From: Gentiana macrophylla
Lineage: Eukaryota > Streptophyta > Magnoliopsida > Gentianales > Gentianaceae
Reading direction: 5' to 3'
Assembly (NCBI GenBank): GCA_026214975.1
Contig: JAOBSW010000120.1
Location: forward strand, 56,290 to 120,289
DNA length: 64,000 nucleotides
Shown here: positions 34,512 to 47,260 of the stretch, piece by piece
How positions within the stretch are numbered: the first letter of the stretch is position 1
Layout: the number at the start of each line of letters is the position of its first letter
The notes under the pieces: generated by a model
What the model was told of the DNA's origin: nothing
Databases searched by the model: none
Seen by the model: only the letters and a program-made list of their open reading frames with translations
Translations under genes and position numbers: made by a program

Positions 34512-35972
34512 TGTTTAGGGTGATTCTCTATGATTTATATCGTTCTATTTCGTGACAATTTTCCTCTATACTCCAATGTTTTGCATAGAAAGTGAACGTT
34601 TATTTGATTTATTAAGCAAGTGATGTTTGGAATGGTTTAATCGCAAAGTTGGTTGAATTATGAGATTTTATCGTTGATTTTCTATCACTTTGAATGATTT
34701 TACACTTTGCAATGTTTTGATGTCTTGTAGATACACGAATTTGGCTTAAAAGAGGTTCAAAAGATGTTCAAGTGAGGATCTACATGGAAGAAAAGGATAA
34801 AGATGAAGTCGGATAAAGATAGAGATGAAAAGCAGATTCGAAGTGAACTGAACGCGTTTGAAGTTCCGTCCGGTGGATGGGCATTCAACCCCTTGGACGG
34901 CGCCGCCCACCGCGACTTAGCAAAAGCCGACTTAGATTCTTATAAATAGCCACGTTTTCCATCCACAATATACCCTAATTACACTTGGCGGCCACAAGAA
35001 CCCTAAGGGGCGATTTTTCTGTGTTCTCCACCTTTCATATACAACTTTTATGCTTTTTATTTCCTAGATAAATTTCCCCAATTTTATGTACTTTCTAGTA
35101 GCTATTTCAAGTAATCAAACGATGCTTAGAGGCTAGAGCTCTTTGGAACAAGCGTTGTGAAGCCGTTCTATCAACGTTGATTTCTCTTTGGATTATCTTG
35201 TGAGTTTTTATTAAAGGTTGTATCTTTATTATGTTTTACTTGTCGTTATGCAATTTAATCTATAGATACCTTGCATGCTTGATGTTTAATGTTTGATGAA
35301 AATCGTTATTAAACCCTAGATCACCGTAATAAAGATTAGATCTTTAATCTAATTAACGAGAGTTGGTAGGTTAATTTCTAGGTTGCTAGATTGAGAAATC
35401 TTACACCTTGGATATAAAAGCGTTAATCTTTAGGATCGAAAGATAAAAGATTAATAAACGAATTGTCTAAGAAATTAGAAATTCATACCTATGGTAGGTG
35501 AATCACGACTTTTATTAAATCGTCATTAGATAATCTAAAGGAGGAATTGAATGTTATAGAATTGGTGGATCAATTGCTTGTTCGTTCGTTAAATTATTGA
35601 TTAAAATCGTTTGAACTTAAATTGCTTAGCTAAGTTAGTACTTTTTATTGCATGTTTAGGTTATAAAGTAGAAGTAGTTTAATCATTCGGTTCGCAACTA
35701 TCCTTCCTGGCTTTAGATTTTCGATCTTCTGTCCAGTTTGCTTTTGTTATTTTCGTTTTTAGTTTATCACGTGTTAATCGTTTTTGTTTTTTTATAATTC
35801 CAGTAATAGTAGTTGTGACATCTTTAGGTTAGTTAGATAAAAACTAGGTAAACAACCCCGATTCCCTGTGGACTCGACTCCGGTATTAACCTCTATACTA
35901 CGATCCCTGCACTTGGGGTAAACCGGATTATTTTATTACTTGTTTATTTTTCATTAGATAAAATCCGAGACA
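34512..35972 (+). repeat. 5' LTR of Athila element
   Basis: 1461 bases. Two palindromic motifs present in the 3' LTR (near 52345 and 52393) are altered here. Many differences from the 3' copy are C/T or G/A changes, the rest small indels. Confidence 0.92.
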
Positions 35973-35978
35973 AGTTTT

Positions 35979-35996
35979 TGGCGCCGTTGCCGGGGA
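35979..35996 (+). other. primer-binding site of Athila element
   Basis: tggcgccgttgccgggga, six bases after the LTR end. It is the tRNA primer site characteristic of plant Athila-like gypsy elements. Confidence 0.9.
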
Positions 35997-36304
35997 CTCG
36001 GTACGGTTGTCCAGTTTTTACTAGGTTTTCGTTTTCTGTTTTCCCAGCTGGTTTCCAAACGAGCGTCCGGAATAATTGGACGCCCGTCCAGCTAAAAAGA
36101 TCCAACTCGGTACCATTTGGAGGAGATCAGACGAGCGTCTGGCTTGCCCCAAACGGCCGTCTAGTTCTTCAGGCAGACGCCCGTCCGGATTAAGTGGACG
36201 CCCGTCTGTCCTCCTGTTTTTTTATTTATTTATTTTTCTTTTCATAGGTTTTAACTTTTAGTTTTTAGTTTCTAGTTTAAACAACCTGATTTTGGTTTCG
36301 GTTT
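35997..36304 (+). other. Athila leader with palindromic 12-mers
   Basis: Non-coding leader between primer site and gag. GRACGNNCGTCY-type palindromes: ggacgcccgtcc at 36078-36089, agacgagcgtct at 36129-36140, agacgcccgtcc at 36176-36187, ggacgcccgtct at 36196-36207. Confidence 0.75.
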
Positions 36305-37995
36305 ATGCAAACTCGAAGTCAAAAGGGGCCACTACTCTATACCCCCGACCTCGAGCGAACCATAGTCCGACCAAGCGGGGAAGAAAATCCGTCTGCGTTT
36401 CTTTGGCCGATAAAGCCGATCAAGACCTGGAGGAAGCGTTTAAATGAGGAGATCAAGACATAGTCATTATGGCTGCAGAAGATAGACGTACGTTGGCTGA
36501 CTACGCTATGCCTGGTGAAGTCAAAGTCAACCCGGCCATCGTTCTACCCGGCATAAATGCACCAACCTTCGAACTAAAACACTGGCTCATCCAAATGATG
36601 CAACATGCATCAATCTTCCATGGTTTTCAATCGAAAATCCTCATACTCACATACACACATTTTTGGAGATATGTGGTACGACTCGCATTCAAGGTGTAAG
36701 TGAGGATGCGATAAAGTTGAAGTTATTCCCGTTTTCCTTGAAAGGGAGGCAAAGAGTGGTATAACTCTCTGCTGCCGAGTCAATCACCACCACACAATTT
36801 GGACTCGAAAAAGAGTTCCTAAGTCAATATTTCCCACCATCCAAGACACCCAATGCTTAAATGAAATTTTCACCTTTTATCAAAAGGAAAAGCGAATCGT
36901 TCTTTGATGCATGGAAGATATTCAAAGCTCTTCTTCGTAAATGCCCTCACCACGGTTTGGACTTGTAGAGGCAAGTCAACACATTTTTCAGTGGATTGAC
37001 CGAGCTCACTAAAGGTATGGTCAATAGTTCTTCTGGTGGGGCATTCCTGAGGAAAACACTGCGCAGAAGGGTGGGCATTATTCGAGGATATTGCCAAATA
37101 TAATTATGCCCCTCCTCTCAAGCTATTCAGTGCACCTCCTCCTCCTCCTAGGATCGAGGAAGTGAATATGCAAAATCGATCGCCATCTTTGCCAAAGCAG
37201 GTGGCCCTCTTTCAATGCCCCAAGTCCAATGAATCGAATTCATCATTCCCTTGAAATTCTCAAGTTCTGTTTTGCGAAAATTGTTGTCAAACTAGCCATA
37301 TGGTTGGCCAGTGTCAATTTATTTCCCCTTCAACCTATCAAGTCAATGCTGTCTAGAATCAGGGACAGTATAATTCAGTCACATGCCAGGCATGTGATAA
37401 TGTGGGGCACACCTCTCCTTTCTGTCCTATGAATGGACAGAATGCTGAAGTTAATGCTTTCTTTGGCCAGCAAAATCAGAGATTTAACAATCAGTTCTCT
37501 GGCCAAAGCAATCTTCAAAACTAGGGTTTTAATTAGAATCAAAATCTGAATCAACATTTGAATTTTAACCAAAATCAGAATTTCAATCGAAATCCAAGCT
37601 TCAATCAGAACCTGAACACGAATTTTTCCAATACAAATCAAAGGTTCAATCAAAATTGGCCAAACAATACAAATCCGGCGTTTCAGAATCGTCCCAGCCA
37701 AACCATCCCGCAGAACTTTCAGAACTCTCAAGGCCCCTCTCACTCTAATAATCTTGAAGCTAAACTGGAGGAGCAGAATAATAATGTCCAATCCCTCCAG
37801 AGCATAATAAAGAGTCTTGAGAGGCAGATCGGGCAAATGGCTGGCCAACTAGCTTCTAGACCCTCAGGGCAGTTGCCCAGCTTTACGGAGAAAAATCCTA
37901 AGGGTGGTCAGGTAGCTCAGACCGATTTGAATCATGGCCAGTGGACTGACCTAGTTCCTTCAATTCCTATGGTAAAGAAGAGGCCGGTGCAATGA
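36305..37995 (+). pseudogene. Athila gag remnant
   Basis: The likely start is ATG at 36305 (MQTRSQKGPLLYTPDLERT). The capsid part holds MAAEDRRTLADY and PTFELKHWLIQMMQ (36469-36630), the downstream KLKLFPFSLKGRQRV and FFDAWKIFKALLRKCPHHGL words, then YNYAPPLKLFSAPPPPP, cysteine-bearing segments near 37265 and 37390, and an Asn/Gln-rich tail (37440-37850). Stops break the frame: TAG at 36966, 37354, 37522 and 37534, TAA near 36857, plus frameshifts near 36465 and 36760. Gag forms the virus-like particle in the cytoplasm. This copy cannot make an intact product as read. Confidence 0.8.
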
Positions 37996-39407
37996 ATCTC
38001 GGATCCGGTACTCAACTTAGTGGTCCTCGAACCAGGAAACCACTAACCCCTCCCGCCGGTGATAAGGCGGGAGGAAATCGAGCACCCATGTTCCCCTTTT
38101 CGCAAGAGAGTACTCGGTGGTGATCCCCGGGAAATGAAGAATCAAGTGAGAGTCGGTGCATGGATCCACGACTAGTAAAAGAAGTGAGAAAGTGGTGAGG
38201 TGGAAAGATTTGGAAGATAAAGTCGCGATTCATCCTCGAAGAAAGTCTTTTCGAGAGTGATTTAAAGAAACTACCATTTCCACCTAGAAAGAGCAACATT
38301 TCCTTGCATGAGGACAAGAAATATGAAAAAGTGCTTAATCTTGAAAAATACTCAGTTAATCTTCCATTATCGATGTTGTTCGTTGAAATGCCTAAGTACA
38401 CTAAGTTCATCAAGGATGTTGTTTCTTCTAAGAAGAAGTTAGCGAGACATGGATCGGTTGATTGGTGAGGATTGCTCTGTGATAAGTTATGAAGATCTAC
38501 CAATCAAAAAGAGAGACCCAGGAAATTTGTGCTCACATTCTTTGATGGGAGGCCTAGTCTTCCCAAACTCTTTATGTGACACAGGTGCATCCATAAGTCG
38601 ATGCCATTGTCTGTCTGTCAGAAAGCGACTTGGATTGAATGATCTTTTAGAACCCACGACCATGAACCTACAATTCACTCGATAGATCTTCCAAGAAAGG
38701 CTGCAGGATCTTCAAGGGACGTATTAGTTCAAATTGATAGATTTACTTTTCCGGTCGGTAGTACGCCCTAGACATAGAAAAGGATGAGAATGTCCCCTTG
38801 ATACTTGGAAGACCTTTTCTTTCTACAACCCAGAGCCCTCATTGATCTGTGATGGTGGCCAAGTGACCATACTGAGTCGGTGATCGGAGGTGAGCTAAAG
38901 TGTCTCCAAAGCTATTCAAAGACCTACGATTATCCGACCGGCTTCTCCATGTAAGATATGTCGATGACTTTAATGATTACATGGAAAAGCAAATCATGGT
39001 CATTGAGACTCGAATATGAGCGATTAGTTGAAAATCGAATAATCATGGTTGGGTGAATCTATAACAACTAGCGGTGAGTTTGATGAAGATTCGATGAAAG
39101 GAGAAGCTTTGGCGGTGGGACCACTCAAGAAGCTTCGGTGATGTTGAGTTAAAAAGTGGAGATCTTAAATCGAGTTTAGAAGAACCACTGCAGATCTGCA
39201 TCAAGCCGTTACCTAAGCACTTGAAATATGTCTTCACGAGAGAAGGTGACAAGCTTCCGTTAATTATCTCTGCCAAGTTATCCCGATTAGAAGAGATGAA
39301 ATGGTTAAACGTTTTGAGAAAGAATGAGAAAGCCTTTGGTTGGCAAGTAGGAGACATCAGGGGGATATCTCCTGACATATGTATGCACAAGATTAAGACT
39401 GAAGAGG
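37996..39407 (+). pseudogene. Athila protease region, decayed
   Basis: The aspartic protease active-site word LCDTGAS is at about 38572-38592 within frame 38449-38685, and a downstream LILGRPFLSTT-like word lies near 38800-38830 in another frame. Retroviral-type proteases cut the Gag-Pol polyprotein. Around the motif there are repeated frame changes, so no continuous protease frame exists. The segment 38830-39400 links to RT and includes KHLKYVFTREGDKLPLIIS near 39215. Confidence 0.65.
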
Positions 39408-40617
39408 GTGCAAAGTGTGTTAGACAGCCCTAGAGGAGGCTCAACCCTCATATGCAAGAAGTGGTCAAAAGGAGATTATCAAACTTTTAGACATGGGGGT
39501 ATTATTTACGCAATTGCTGACAGTGAATGGGTGTCCCCTACTCAAGTAGTTCCTAAGAAAGGAGGGATTACTATCGAGAAGAATGAGAAGGGCAAAGAAA
39601 TAGCATTGAGGCTCGTGACTGGTTATAGAGTCTGTGTAGACTACAGAAAACTCAATGAGATTACGATGAAAGATCATTTCCCCCTTCCTTTCATTGACCA
39701 GATGCTTGAGCGTCTGGCAGGACATGTATTCTACTGTTTCCTGGATGGATATTCAAGATATTTCCAGATACCCATAGATCCAGTCGACCAAGAAAAGACA
39801 ACTTTCACCTGCCCCTATGGTACATTCGCTTACAGGCGAATGCCATTTGGTCTCTGCAATGCTCCATCTACTTTCCAAATATGTATGCTGGCAATCTTTG
39901 ATGGGCTGGTTGAAAAATGTATGGAGATAGTCATGGACGATTTCTCAGTCTTTGGTCAATCCTTTGATCTTTGTCTTGACAATCTTGATCAAGTATTATC
40001 CCATTTGTGTGGAAAGAACATAGTCCTAAACTGGGAAAAGTGCCATTTTATGGTAGATGAAGGGATAGTTCTTGGCCACAAGATCTCAGCCAAAGGTATG
40101 GAAGTAGATAGGGCAAAAGTGGAGGCTATAGAGAAGATGAGTTTGCCTAGAAATGTGCACGAAGTGAGAGGTTTTCTTGGACACGTCGGTTTTTATAGGA
40201 GATTCGTTAAAGACTTTTCCAAGATAGCCAAGCCCCTTTCTACTTTACTGAGAGAAGATGTCGTTTTTAATTTTGATGATAGATGCAAGCAAGAGTTTGA
40301 GGAGCTTAAAAGTCAGTTGATTTCTGCACCGATTCTTATCTCTCCTGACTGGAATCTACCCTTCGAGCTTATGTGTGATGCATCCAACTCTGGCTGTTAG
40401 TGCGATCTAGGACAACGAATAAAGGAAAGTTCCAGCCAATATCTTATGCCAGTCACACACTAAACCCTACTCAAGTAAACTATACCACAACTGAAAAGGA
40501 ATTATTGGCCGTAGTCTTCGCTATGGACAAATTTCGTAGTTACTTGTTGAGTCTTAGCGATTCTTGTGTGGACTAATCATATTTGCTTTGCGATATCTAA
40601 TGACAAAGAAAGTTGCT
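39408..40617 (+). pseudogene. Athila reverse transcriptase and first part of RNase H
   Basis: A 330-residue open frame (to 40400) carries the RT core: RVCVDYRKLNEITMKDHFPL, FLDGYSRYFQI, YRRMPFGLCNAPSTFQ, the catalytic IVMDDFSVFG (Asp-Asp at 39936-39941) and the RT/RNase H link VRGFLGHVGFYRRFVKDFSK. RNase H starts at PFELMCDAS, where a stop and frame change occur (40398). The trace continues as [20 protein letters not shown] near 40480-40540. It breaks at 40617, where the copia element is inserted, and resumes at 45642. Confidence 0.88.
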
Positions 40618-40984
40618 TGAAGAGAGTTTGAGAATGTGTTAACACAAGAGTAAACTTCAACTTAGTTTATTCATTGATATGAAAGGTGTATAAATAGATA
40701 CAATTGAGAGAGAGACTAGCTAGCTAGCTTGGGCGGCCACTTGAGTATGTAGATGTGGGCGGCAAGCATGCAAAAAGTAAAAGTAAAAGCTATGTCTATG
40801 ACATAAAGTAAACTAGAGTTTGACATATTAATTGTTTATATGTATCACAATTAATATGTCTTTTACAAATAAATAAAGTGTACAAATAATATAATACACG
40901 AAATAGAGAGCTCATTGAACATGTCCTCAGTGAGAGGCATAAGAGCACCCGAGGTTTGCACCTCATTGAGGTAATATTTCCACA
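40618..40984 (-). repeat. 3' LTR of the nested copia element
   Basis: 367 bases in plus coordinates. Differs from 45281-45641 mainly at 40913-40966, by small indels around ctcag, gaggt and cattgag words. Confidence 0.9.
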
Positions 40985-41029
40985 CCCCCTCAAATCGGGT
41001 CAGTATATGTTAATGCAAACCAAGTTTGC

Positions 41030-42443
41030 TACTTAGTCTCACGAACATAAGAGGTGGAATAGCCTTGGTAAGGATATCGACATTCGATCTCTTGAGAGGA
41101 ACATACCGGAGTTGAATAATCTTGGCATCAATCTTCTCCTTCAAAAAATGTCCATCAATGTCCACATGTTTGGTTTTGTCATGATGGACTGGATCCTCTC
41201 GCCATGCATAGTCTTTGAGTTATTATCACAAGAGAGTGTGATAGGTTCTTTGAAGAGGTCTTGAAGTTCGATGAAGTACTCTTTTGAGCCACTGAGCTTC
41301 ACAAATGCCTAAGACAAGTGCTCGAGTTCGGCTTCAAGATCGCTTCTAGACACGAGAGGTTGTTTCTTGCTCCTCCAAGTAACAAGATTGCCCCATACAT
41401 AGAACACGAGAGCTTTGTGGTCGACCTTCTATCTATGTGGCATCCAGCCCAATCAATCGATCAGTGTAGACCTTGATGGATCTATCAGCAGACTTGGTGA
41501 AGTGTAACCCTTGGCCAGGAGTGGACTTTAAATACCTCAGTATCCTATTCACAGCATCCCAATGTTGCTCAGTAGGGCAGTGCATGAACTGACTAACCAG
41601 ACTGACACCATATGCAATATCAGGTCTTGTATGGGAGAGGTAGATGAGTTTCCCTACAAGTCTTTGATATTGTTCTTTCCTGACAGCAGTGTCACCATGT
41701 AGCAGGGTATGACTGGGGTCTACAGGGGATATAGCAGGTTTGCACCCCAAAGATGCCGTTTCTTCAAAGAGATCCAAGTACATATTTCCTTTGGGAGACA
41801 GAAATGCCTTTTCTTTGTTTCTTGCTACTTCCATGCCAAGAAAATATTTGAGAAAACCCAAGTCCTTCACCGAAACACCTTTGCAGAGTCTTCAAATGTT
41901 GGATCTCGGTGAGAGTCATCTCCGGTGAGGATGATATCATCCACATAGACAATAATAATAGACCTCTTACGGTTGGTTGTCTTGATGAACATAGTGTGAT
42001 CGAATTGCATTGGTGATATCCAGCACTTTGACCACAGTTGTTAATTTTCCAAACCATGCCCTTGGTGATTGCTTCAGACCATATAGAGATTTCCTCAGTT
42101 TGCACACCTTGCCTTGAGTATGAGGATTGATAAAACCAGGAGGTACATTCATATAAACCTCCTCAGTGAGATCCCCATTTAGAAAAGCATTTTTGATGTC
42201 CAATTGGTGAAGAGGCCAGTCAAGTTGGACATGACTAAAGAGATCGAGAACCACGACGGTGTTGAGTTTTGCCACTGGTGCAAAAGTTTCCTTATAGTCA
42301 ATGCCATAAGTTTGAGTGAATCCCCTGGCTACCAACCTGGCTTTGTATTTGTCAATAGTGCCATCAAGATTGTACTTTATAGTGAATAACCATCCAGAAT
42401 CGATCGTCTTCTTGCCCTTGTGTGGAGAGGTGTCAAATCCCAA
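41030..42443 (-). pseudogene. copia reverse transcriptase/RNase H
   Basis: Read on the minus strand: KYKARLVARGFTQTYGIDY, ETFAPVAKLNTV, PLHQLDIKNAFLNGDLTEEV and CKLRKSLYGLKQSPRAWFG (42380-42045); a YVDD active-site word in another frame near 41955-41930; then LGFLKYFLGMEVA, YQRLVGKLIYLSHTRPDIAY and HWDAVNRILRYLKSTPGQGL (41870-41510). RNase H beyond 41435 is only traceable in pieces to about 41030. At least three frame changes separate these blocks. Confidence 0.85.
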
Positions 42444-44301
42444 GTATGATTATCCGAAGTCTTTGTCATCTCTCTTTTTTAAAAGTGACCTTCCATTTAT
42501 CATTTTGAAGGGCCTCCGAATATTTTTAGGAATAGAGTGAGAGTCCAGGTCCTGTGAAAACAGGCAAAGGCCAGGAGATAACTTATCATAAGATAAATAA
42601 GAATGAATAGAGTGATCAGTGCATGATCTCTTTCCCTTCCTAAGAGCAATAGGCCTATCATCAATGTCGCCAATTTGCCGAGGATCTCGTGGATTTGCCG
42701 AGGGTCGATGAGCTCGGGGTCAACAGGCTCTGGGTCAGTAGACTCTTGTTCAGGAGGTTGCTGAGGAGTATTAGGCTGTAGAGAGTCAGTAGGGTACTGA
42801 AGTTCAGCCTGCTGAGGATTAGTAGGTTGCTGAGGGTTAAGAGTCTGCTGAAGGAAGGGGTTTAGGTCAATTTCTATCAGGTTTCCATCAGTGACTGCCT
42901 CAGTGGACTTGCTGTAGTAGGGAGTTCTTTCAAAAAATTTTACATCCATAGAATTGTAAAATCTTTTTTCAGAAGGAGAGTAGCACTTGTACCCTTTTCT
43001 GTCCTTTGCATATCCTAGGAATATGCACTTGTGAGCTTTGGGATCAAGTTTGCTTCTGTGTTGGGCATGGATATAGACAAACACAGTACAACCAAAGATT
43101 TTTGGAGGTAACTGGGAAATAAGATGGGGGCAGGAGTGTGTGTCCAGTAGGGTTTTGATAGGGGTTTTGAAGCCTAGTACCCTGCTGGGAAGTCTGTTGA
43201 TTAAGTATGTGGAAGTCAGTATGGCTTCACCCCACATATATTTTGGAACATTTGTGGTAAACATAATAGACCTAGCCATTTCAAGCAGATGCCTGTTCTT
43301 TCTCTCAGCAACCCCATTTTGCTGAGGGGTTTCAACACAACTACTGATATGGATAATCCCTTTATCCATCAAGAAATTACTGAGATGAGACTCATAATAT
43401 TCAAGAGCATTGTCAGTCTTCAAGATTTTGATCTTAGTGTCAAACTGAGTGGAGACCATGTTGTAAAATTCTTGAAAGATGGGTCCAACTTAGGACTTAT
43501 CCTTCATTAAAAATAACCAAGTGGTTCGGTGTGGTCATCTATGAAGGTAACAAACCACCTCTTTCTGTTATGCTTTTTACTCTTGAGGGTCCCCATCGTC
43601 CTTTGTGAATTAAGGTGAATGGTGTGGAAGGTAAGTAAGGTAATTTTGCATACACAGATTTGGTGAGTTTAGCAAACTGACAAATATCACATTGAAGATC
43701 ATTCAAATTACAACCTTTAAACAATTCAGGATCTATGGACTTTAAATAACTAAAACTGGGATGTCCTAGTCTATAATGCCATAACATGATATTGTCTAGG
43801 TTTTGAGTGCAGTTCTTCGAGGCGATCGGTCTTGATCTTCTGTCTTGGCAGAGGTTGACCACAAAGCAGACTGAGCAAGGTTTAGCAGTCCCAATCAACG
43901 CCTTTGAGGAATGATCTGGAATGTGCACCGATTTTCATTAAAAACAACGATCCAGTTCAAATCTTTAGTAAGTTTCTTGTGAGATATGAGATTGCAATCT
44001 AATTTTGGAACAAATAGGACATTCTCGCAGCATATCTTATTAGTAAGTTGCACTGACCAAAACCTTTTGCACTAGAGATAGATCCATCGCTAGTCTTAAT
44101 ATTGTGAATTTGGGGACATGGCTTAAGTTGAGTAATGAGATTTTTATTACCAATCATATGGGATGAGGCCCGAGTCAACAATCCAGGTTTCATTACTAAT
44201 AGATGAGTAGAATTTACTGTCTTGGCATGAGAGGCTATGTCAAGAGAGTGACTACCTCCCTTTTGTTGAGTTAGGAAGGCTTTGAATGACAAGTCGAGCA
44301 T
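42444..44301 (-). pseudogene. copia GAG-pre-integrase and integrase
   Basis: HHCC zinc-binding part LWHYRLGHPSFSYLK ... CDICQFAKL (43800-43660), then the core with LKTDNALEYY and QQNGVAERKNRHLLEMARS (43425-43260) and LINRLPSRVLG, ending in GCTVFVYIHAQHRSKLDPKA and a Pro/Gln/Thr-rich tail (about 42900-42650). The second Asp and the Glu of the catalytic triad are present. The first Asp is not readable in frame (IHKGRWGPSRV where Asp is expected). A frame change near 43500 separates the two halves. Confidence 0.85.
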
Positions 44302-45268
44302 TCAACTGTTGTCATCTTCTTCCTCACTTACTTATGTCCGCCTACGACTTTCCTTGGCAGGTCTGGAGGTCTTGGAGGAGTTAGGCTTGCCATGTAGCTT
44401 CCAGCAAGTGTCCTTGGTGTGATTAGTGCGTTTGCAGTGGTCACAGAACAGCTTCCCAGTTTTATCAGCAGGCTTCCTGTAAGCCTCAGTAGGGTTCCTG
44501 ACAGTCAGCAGGGTGGCACTTTCAGTAGGGTTGTCAGCAGGGGGGTTCAGCAGCATCACTTTCCTCCTGCTTTCCTCATGTTTGACCTCAGCAAACATGG
44601 ATTTGAGATTTGGAAGAGGTTTAGTAGCAAGAATTCTACCTCTGACATCATCAAGAGTAGAATTCACCCGATAAGGAATTTGAATACTCTCTTTTCTCGA
44701 TAATGTCTTTAAAGAGTGCAGCATCTTTAACATCATTCCAGGGGTGAGTTTCCACATATCTAGGTGTTGCCATGCCTTAGATAGTTGATTAAAGTATTGA
44801 GTTTACAGACATATCCCCTTGTCTGCAATTTTGAATCTGAGCTTCGAGTTCATAGACTTCAGATGTATTGTCCTTTTTGAGTAAAGGTCTCGGCATTGTC
44901 CTGCATTTCCTTAGCGATTGTCATACATCATGAAGTTCTCATCGATCTCTTTTGTCATAGACCTCGTGAGGATGGTCATGACTTGGTTATTTTCGTGTCC
45001 CATGCTTCAAACTTGGGGTCGATTTCAAGAGAGCGTGTTTGGAACAGGCAGATATCCCATCTTGCCCTGGCCGGAGATATACATTTTCATAGACCTTGAC
45101 CATAGCAAGTAATTGTTACCATCAAGTTTATGATTTGTAAAGAAGAGTGTTCGATTATCCGATCACGAGGCAAATTGTGAGTCTCATCAAGAAGATGAAA
45201 CATCGAGATAATGTTGACATTTTCTGAAAAAGAACTGAGTTTTGCAGCGGATTTTTAGAACTCAGTAA
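44302..45268 (-). pseudogene. copia gag, C-terminal part readable
   Basis: The frame 44757-44332 (minus) has the end of the capsid-like part and a CCHC zinc knuckle CDHCKRTNHTKDTCWKLHG, which binds the element RNA. Upstream, 44760-45268 should hold the N-terminal gag, but only broken frames are visible. Confidence 0.75.
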
Positions 45269-45280
45269 GTCTCGATACCA

Positions 45281-45641
45281 TGAAGAGAGTTTGAGAATGT
45301 GTTAACACAAGAGTAAACTTCAACTTAGTTTATTCATTGATATGAAAGGTGTATAAATAGATACAATTGAGAGAGAGACTAGCTAGCTAGCTTGGGCGGC
45401 CACTTGAGTATGTAGATGTGGGCGGCAAGCATGCAAAAAGTAAAAGTAAAAGCTATGTCTATGACATAAAGTAAACTAGAGTTTGACATATTAATTGTTT
45501 ATATGTATCACAATTAATATGTCTTTTACAAATAAATAAAGTGTACAAATAATATAATACACGAAATAGAGATCATTGAACATGTCCTCTCAGAGGCATA
45601 AGAGCACCTGCGAGGTGCACCGCCGAGGTAATATTTCCACA
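45281..45641 (-). repeat. 5' LTR of the nested copia element
   Basis: 361 bases in plus coordinates. It lies at the start of the element on the minus strand, next to the primer site. Confidence 0.9.
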
Positions 45642-47260
45642 TTGCTAAACCGCGCTTACTACGTTGGATCGATCCTGCAAGAGTTTGACGCTCGGGATTA
45701 AGGACAAAAAAGGCGGTGAAAACGTAGTAGCTGATCATGTTTCAAGGATGTTGAATGAGGAAGAGCAAGAACCTAATGATATAGACCTTTACTTTCCTCT
45801 TGAAAATGTTATGCATACAGACGAGTGCACTCCAGATGTTCCGTGGTATTCTTCCATCGTCAACTACCTGCATTCCCAATATTTAAATCCGGAATTTTCA
45901 TATCAGGAGAAGAAGAAATTTTTCTCTGATTTGAAAACCTTTGTATGGGATGAACCTTACCTCTTTAAAATCTGTAAAGATGGATTGTTGAGAAGGTGTG
46001 TTCCCGAATCAGAGCAACGAGATATCATTGAACAGTGCCACAGTGGGCCTACTGGTGGCCACTTTGGTCCCTGGAAAACCGTTGCTAAAATCTTTCAGTC
46101 CGGTTTCTATTGGCCCACGATCTTCAAGGATTCAGAAGCTTTCTGCAAGGCTTGTGATAAGTGCCAACGAACCGGAGCTTTAACTAGGCGTTTCGACATG
46201 CCATTGAAGCCCATTTTAGAATGTGAAGTCTTTGATGTATGGGGTATTGATTTTATGGGCCCGTTTCCATCTTCCTGTGGAAATAAATACATCTTAGTCT
46301 GTGTCGATTATGTATCAAAATGGGTGGAGGCTCAAGCCACTTCTCGCAATGATCATAAAACGGTCATGACTTTTCTAAAGAAAAACATCTTTGTGAGATT
46401 TGGGTGCCCACGTGCCTTGATAAGAGATGAGGGAACACACTTCTGCAACCGGCCACTAGAAAAAGTCCTTGAGAAATATGGTGTCCGGCACAAAACTGGC
46501 ACACCATATCATCCTATGACTAGTGGCCAGGTTGAGAAAAGTAATCAAAGTTTGAAGAAGATCCTGGAAAAAGTTGTGAACAGTCATAGAAAGGACTGGA
46601 GTCTTAAGTTGGATGATGTACTATGGGCTTATCGAACTGCCTACAAAATCCCCATGGGTACATCACCCTATCAGATGGTATATGGAAAACCATGCCACCT
46701 GCCAGTTGAGCTGGAGCATAGAGCGTATTGGGCCACTAAGTTCTTAAACTTCGATACCCAATCATGTGGTGAACACCGACTGCAGCAGTTGCACGAATTA
46801 GATGAGTTTAGACTCCAAGCCTACGAGAGTGCCAGGATAAGTAAAGATAAGATGAAACTCCTTCATGATGCCAAAATCAAGAAGCGAGAATTTCAAGTCG
46901 GGGAGCAAGTTCTATTGTACAATTCCAGGTTACATCTGTTCCCTGGAAAGTTGAGGACGCGTTGGTCCGGGCCCTTTGAAATTCTGCAAATCATTCCCGG
47001 AGGTGTTTTAGAACTAAGAGGTCATGGTGACCGGCCGTTTGAGTGAATGGTCAAAGGTGCAAGCATTATATCGGTCAAACCAAAGAAAAACCTTTGATTG
47101 TTCATTTCCTCGACATCCTCGGGTGTGGTATACCTGAAGTCAATAAGTTTGACGAATTTTCACCCGACTTGTTTTCTAAGGATGACGGCAGTGGTCCGTT
47201 AGAGGAAGTCATGGCTGGTAGTTGGGATATGGAAGAGTTTCACAGGAGAACAATGACTTA
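45642..47260 (+). pseudogene. Athila RNase H end and integrase
   Basis: After the copia insertion the RNase H end reads [18 protein letters not shown], then integrase. The frame 45664-47046 has the zinc-binding [10 protein letters not shown] ... CKACDKCQ part and the catalytic triad in [16 protein letters not shown] (Asp at 46426) and GQVEKSNQ (Glu at 46534), with the usual 35 residues between the last two. The C-terminal domain reads [21 protein letters not shown] frameshift at 47043 moves the ending ([11 protein letters not shown], to 47260) to another frame. Integrase inserts the cDNA into chromosomal DNA. The catalytic core itself is intact. Confidence 0.9.

Larger units (their letters stand above)
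40618..45641 (-). mobile_element. Ty1/copia retrotransposon inserted in Athila RNase H
   Basis: LTRs at 40618-40984 and 45281-45641 (367 and 361 bases), both tgaagagagtttgag...atttccaca. TSD ttgct is at 40613-40617 and 45642-45646. On the minus strand the primer site tggtatcgagac lies at 45280-45269 and the polypurine tract gaggggg just inside the left LTR (near 40991-40985). Coding order on the minus strand is gag, integrase, RT, RNase H, as in copia. Frames are broken at several places. It is younger than the Athila element it interrupts. Confidence 0.92.

Noticed and set aside
37375..37848. 157-residue minus-strand frame
   Set aside because: Shadow of the Asn/Gln-rich gag tail; the Ile/Leu-rich translation is an antisense artefact.
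38012..38503. 163-residue minus-strand frame
   Set aside because: Lies opposite the gag-protease region of the Athila element, with no recognisable domain.
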